Source of the DNA: Lysobacterales bacterium
GTDB lineage: Bacteria; Pseudomonadota; Gammaproteobacteria; Xanthomonadales; Rhodanobacteraceae
Reading direction: 5' to 3'
DNA: 6,609 nt
NCBI GenBank assembly: GCA_013298265.1
Contig: JAAFHE010000189.1
Coordinates: forward strand, 1-6,609
This document shows, one piece after another, positions 6,501 through 6,609 of this stretch (its first letter is position 1; the number at the start of each line of letters is the position of its first letter). The notes beneath the pieces were generated by a model. It had not been told where the DNA came from. It made no database searches and saw only the letters and a program-made list of their open reading frames with translations. The translations under genes were made by a program, and so were the position numbers.

Positions 6501-6609
6501 GCACTGCCGATCCTGCTGCTGTGGGCGGTCGCGCCGTGGCTCGCCTGGCAGGCGAGCCGCGCACCGAATGCGGCGCAGGCGCGGCTGGATCCACGCCACG
6601 AACCGCTGC
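3588..6609 (+). CDS. ndvB: Cyclic beta-1,2-glucan synthase (NdvB/ChvB), N-terminal 1007 codons
   Basis: Inner-membrane enzyme that starts, extends and cyclises beta-1,2-glucans from UDP-glucose. The products go to the periplasm and matter for osmotic adaptation and host contact. Family members are about 2700-2900 residues, so roughly the first third is here. Residues 1-410 are the soluble N-terminal part, with the family block EWLLDNYYLIDEHLR and, a little later, PKGYSFQLPRL. Two membrane segments lie near 417-437 and 446-468. The GT84 glucosyltransferase core follows, with the full spaced motif: D532 (LLSD), D630-A-D632 (TLDADTRLP), GEGSFTGKGIYDVD (712-725), D744/E747 (SHDLLEG), and R775-R-H-R778-W779 followed by IRGDWQ. 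More membrane segments begin near 826, and the LLEWTPS block precedes another hydrophobic stretch before the window ends. The GH94 phosphorylase-like C-terminal domain, which controls chain length, would be downstream and is not visible. No frameshift or missing catalytic residue was found. Confidence 0.95.
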   Translation, partial: MNDLLRTIRDRLVTLLASARYKARRSQVAESPLRAELFSADQMEEHGHTLAAFHRVQPGRGRNRLLARLDENEAVLVSTCALLSTAIRENRRVTPASEWLLDNYYLIDEHLRTARLHFPKGYSFQLPRLANGMSAGLPRIYDIALSAISHGDGRFDQDSLHRFVAAYQRTAPLSLGELWAIPIMLRLALIENLRRVATRVTQDRHHRDLAAAWGESMAEIVAHDPKSLILAVADMARSDPPASSSFVAELMQRLQNQSASLALPVSWLEQRLAEAGVTIEQLVQSENQQQAADQMSISNSIGSLRLLLSTDWRAFVEGLRQIEAILATDPADIYADMSFTTRDAYRHVVERVARKAARAEAEVADLAVKLATAAAHAGAPDSPQAHVGYYLVDAGRAMLERGVGLRPSLQRVPTSIYLGIIVLLTAAFSAAMLGLPGLTLPLYWNIGLGLLLATAASQLGVVMANWLAGFAAAPQLLPRMDYSRGIPAEATALVVVPTLLSDTDAAQEEVDDLEIRYLANRADRLHFALLSDFPDADCEHTPADAAIIAVATSGIERLNQRYADGDSRFFLLHRPRRWNAGEGAWIGEERKRGKLGDLNALLRGDAGQRFSSVVGDLAQLRSVRYVITLDADTRLPHDIARKLVATIHHPLNRARFDPACGRVVSGYGILQPRVGTTLPLAGASAYATLFGGDAGIDPYTRAVSDVYQDLFGEGSFTGKGIYDVDAFEQALSHRLPDNRILSHDLLEGCYARAGLTSDVAVFESFPQSYRADIRRRHRWIRGDWQIAQWMLPHVPLADGGTEKNPLSALSRWKVFDNLRRNLAVPAQFLLFVLGWLLLPGAVGWTIGVALLTYAPVPVEVLFAALRKPSDARWRAHLKYVAASTGKRLGQCLFSLACLPFEAAVTLDAIARTLWRRHVSRRHLLEWTPSSVVERGGGDGLADHWRRMAIAPLSAAGLTVALLHLQPGALPAALPILLLWAVAPWLAWQASRAPNAAQARLDPRHEPL

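Overview
The window looks like chromosomal DNA from a GC-rich Gram-negative proteobacterium. The evidence is high G+C with strong G/C bias at third codon positions, AAGGA-type ribosome binding sites, an outer-membrane lipoprotein lipocalin, a two-zinc-knuckle TrxC-type thioredoxin and a cyclic beta-1,2-glucan synthase. A gammaproteobacterium of the Xanthomonadales/Nevskiales kind would fit, but that placement is inference. No mobile element, CRISPR array, tRNA or rRNA was seen.

Layout: (1) 1-282, minus strand: 5' part of a thioredoxin 2 gene (trxC), cut by the window edge. (2) 565-636, plus strand: an arginine-rich 23-residue reading frame with a good ribosome binding site, followed within 20 bases by a near-perfect intrinsic terminator (652-688). 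This is probably a separate short transcription unit. (3) 693-770: a long nested inverted repeat of unknown meaning. (4) about 925-1740, plus: an unrecognised, probably exported protein with an uncertain start. (5) 1868-2419 and 2416-2970, plus: a DUF2878-type membrane protein and a Blc-type lipocalin lipoprotein, overlapping by 4 bases (ATGA) and so translationally coupled. (6) 2971-3587: a 617-base gap with an extremely AT-rich island, a perfect 9-bp dyad and several strong hairpins, but no convincing gene. (7) 3588-6609, plus: the first 1007 codons of a very large cyclic beta-1,2-glucan synthase (NdvB/ChvB), carrying the whole glucosyltransferase core; the gene runs off the window.

How the genes fit together: 925-2970 reads as a small envelope module (an exported protein, an inner-membrane protein and an outer-membrane lipid-binding lipoprotein). 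The synthase would make periplasmic glucans used in osmotic adaptation and host interaction. No known defence or mobile system is present. The least explained parts are the tiny basic peptide with its own terminator and the structured gap before the glucan synthase gene.
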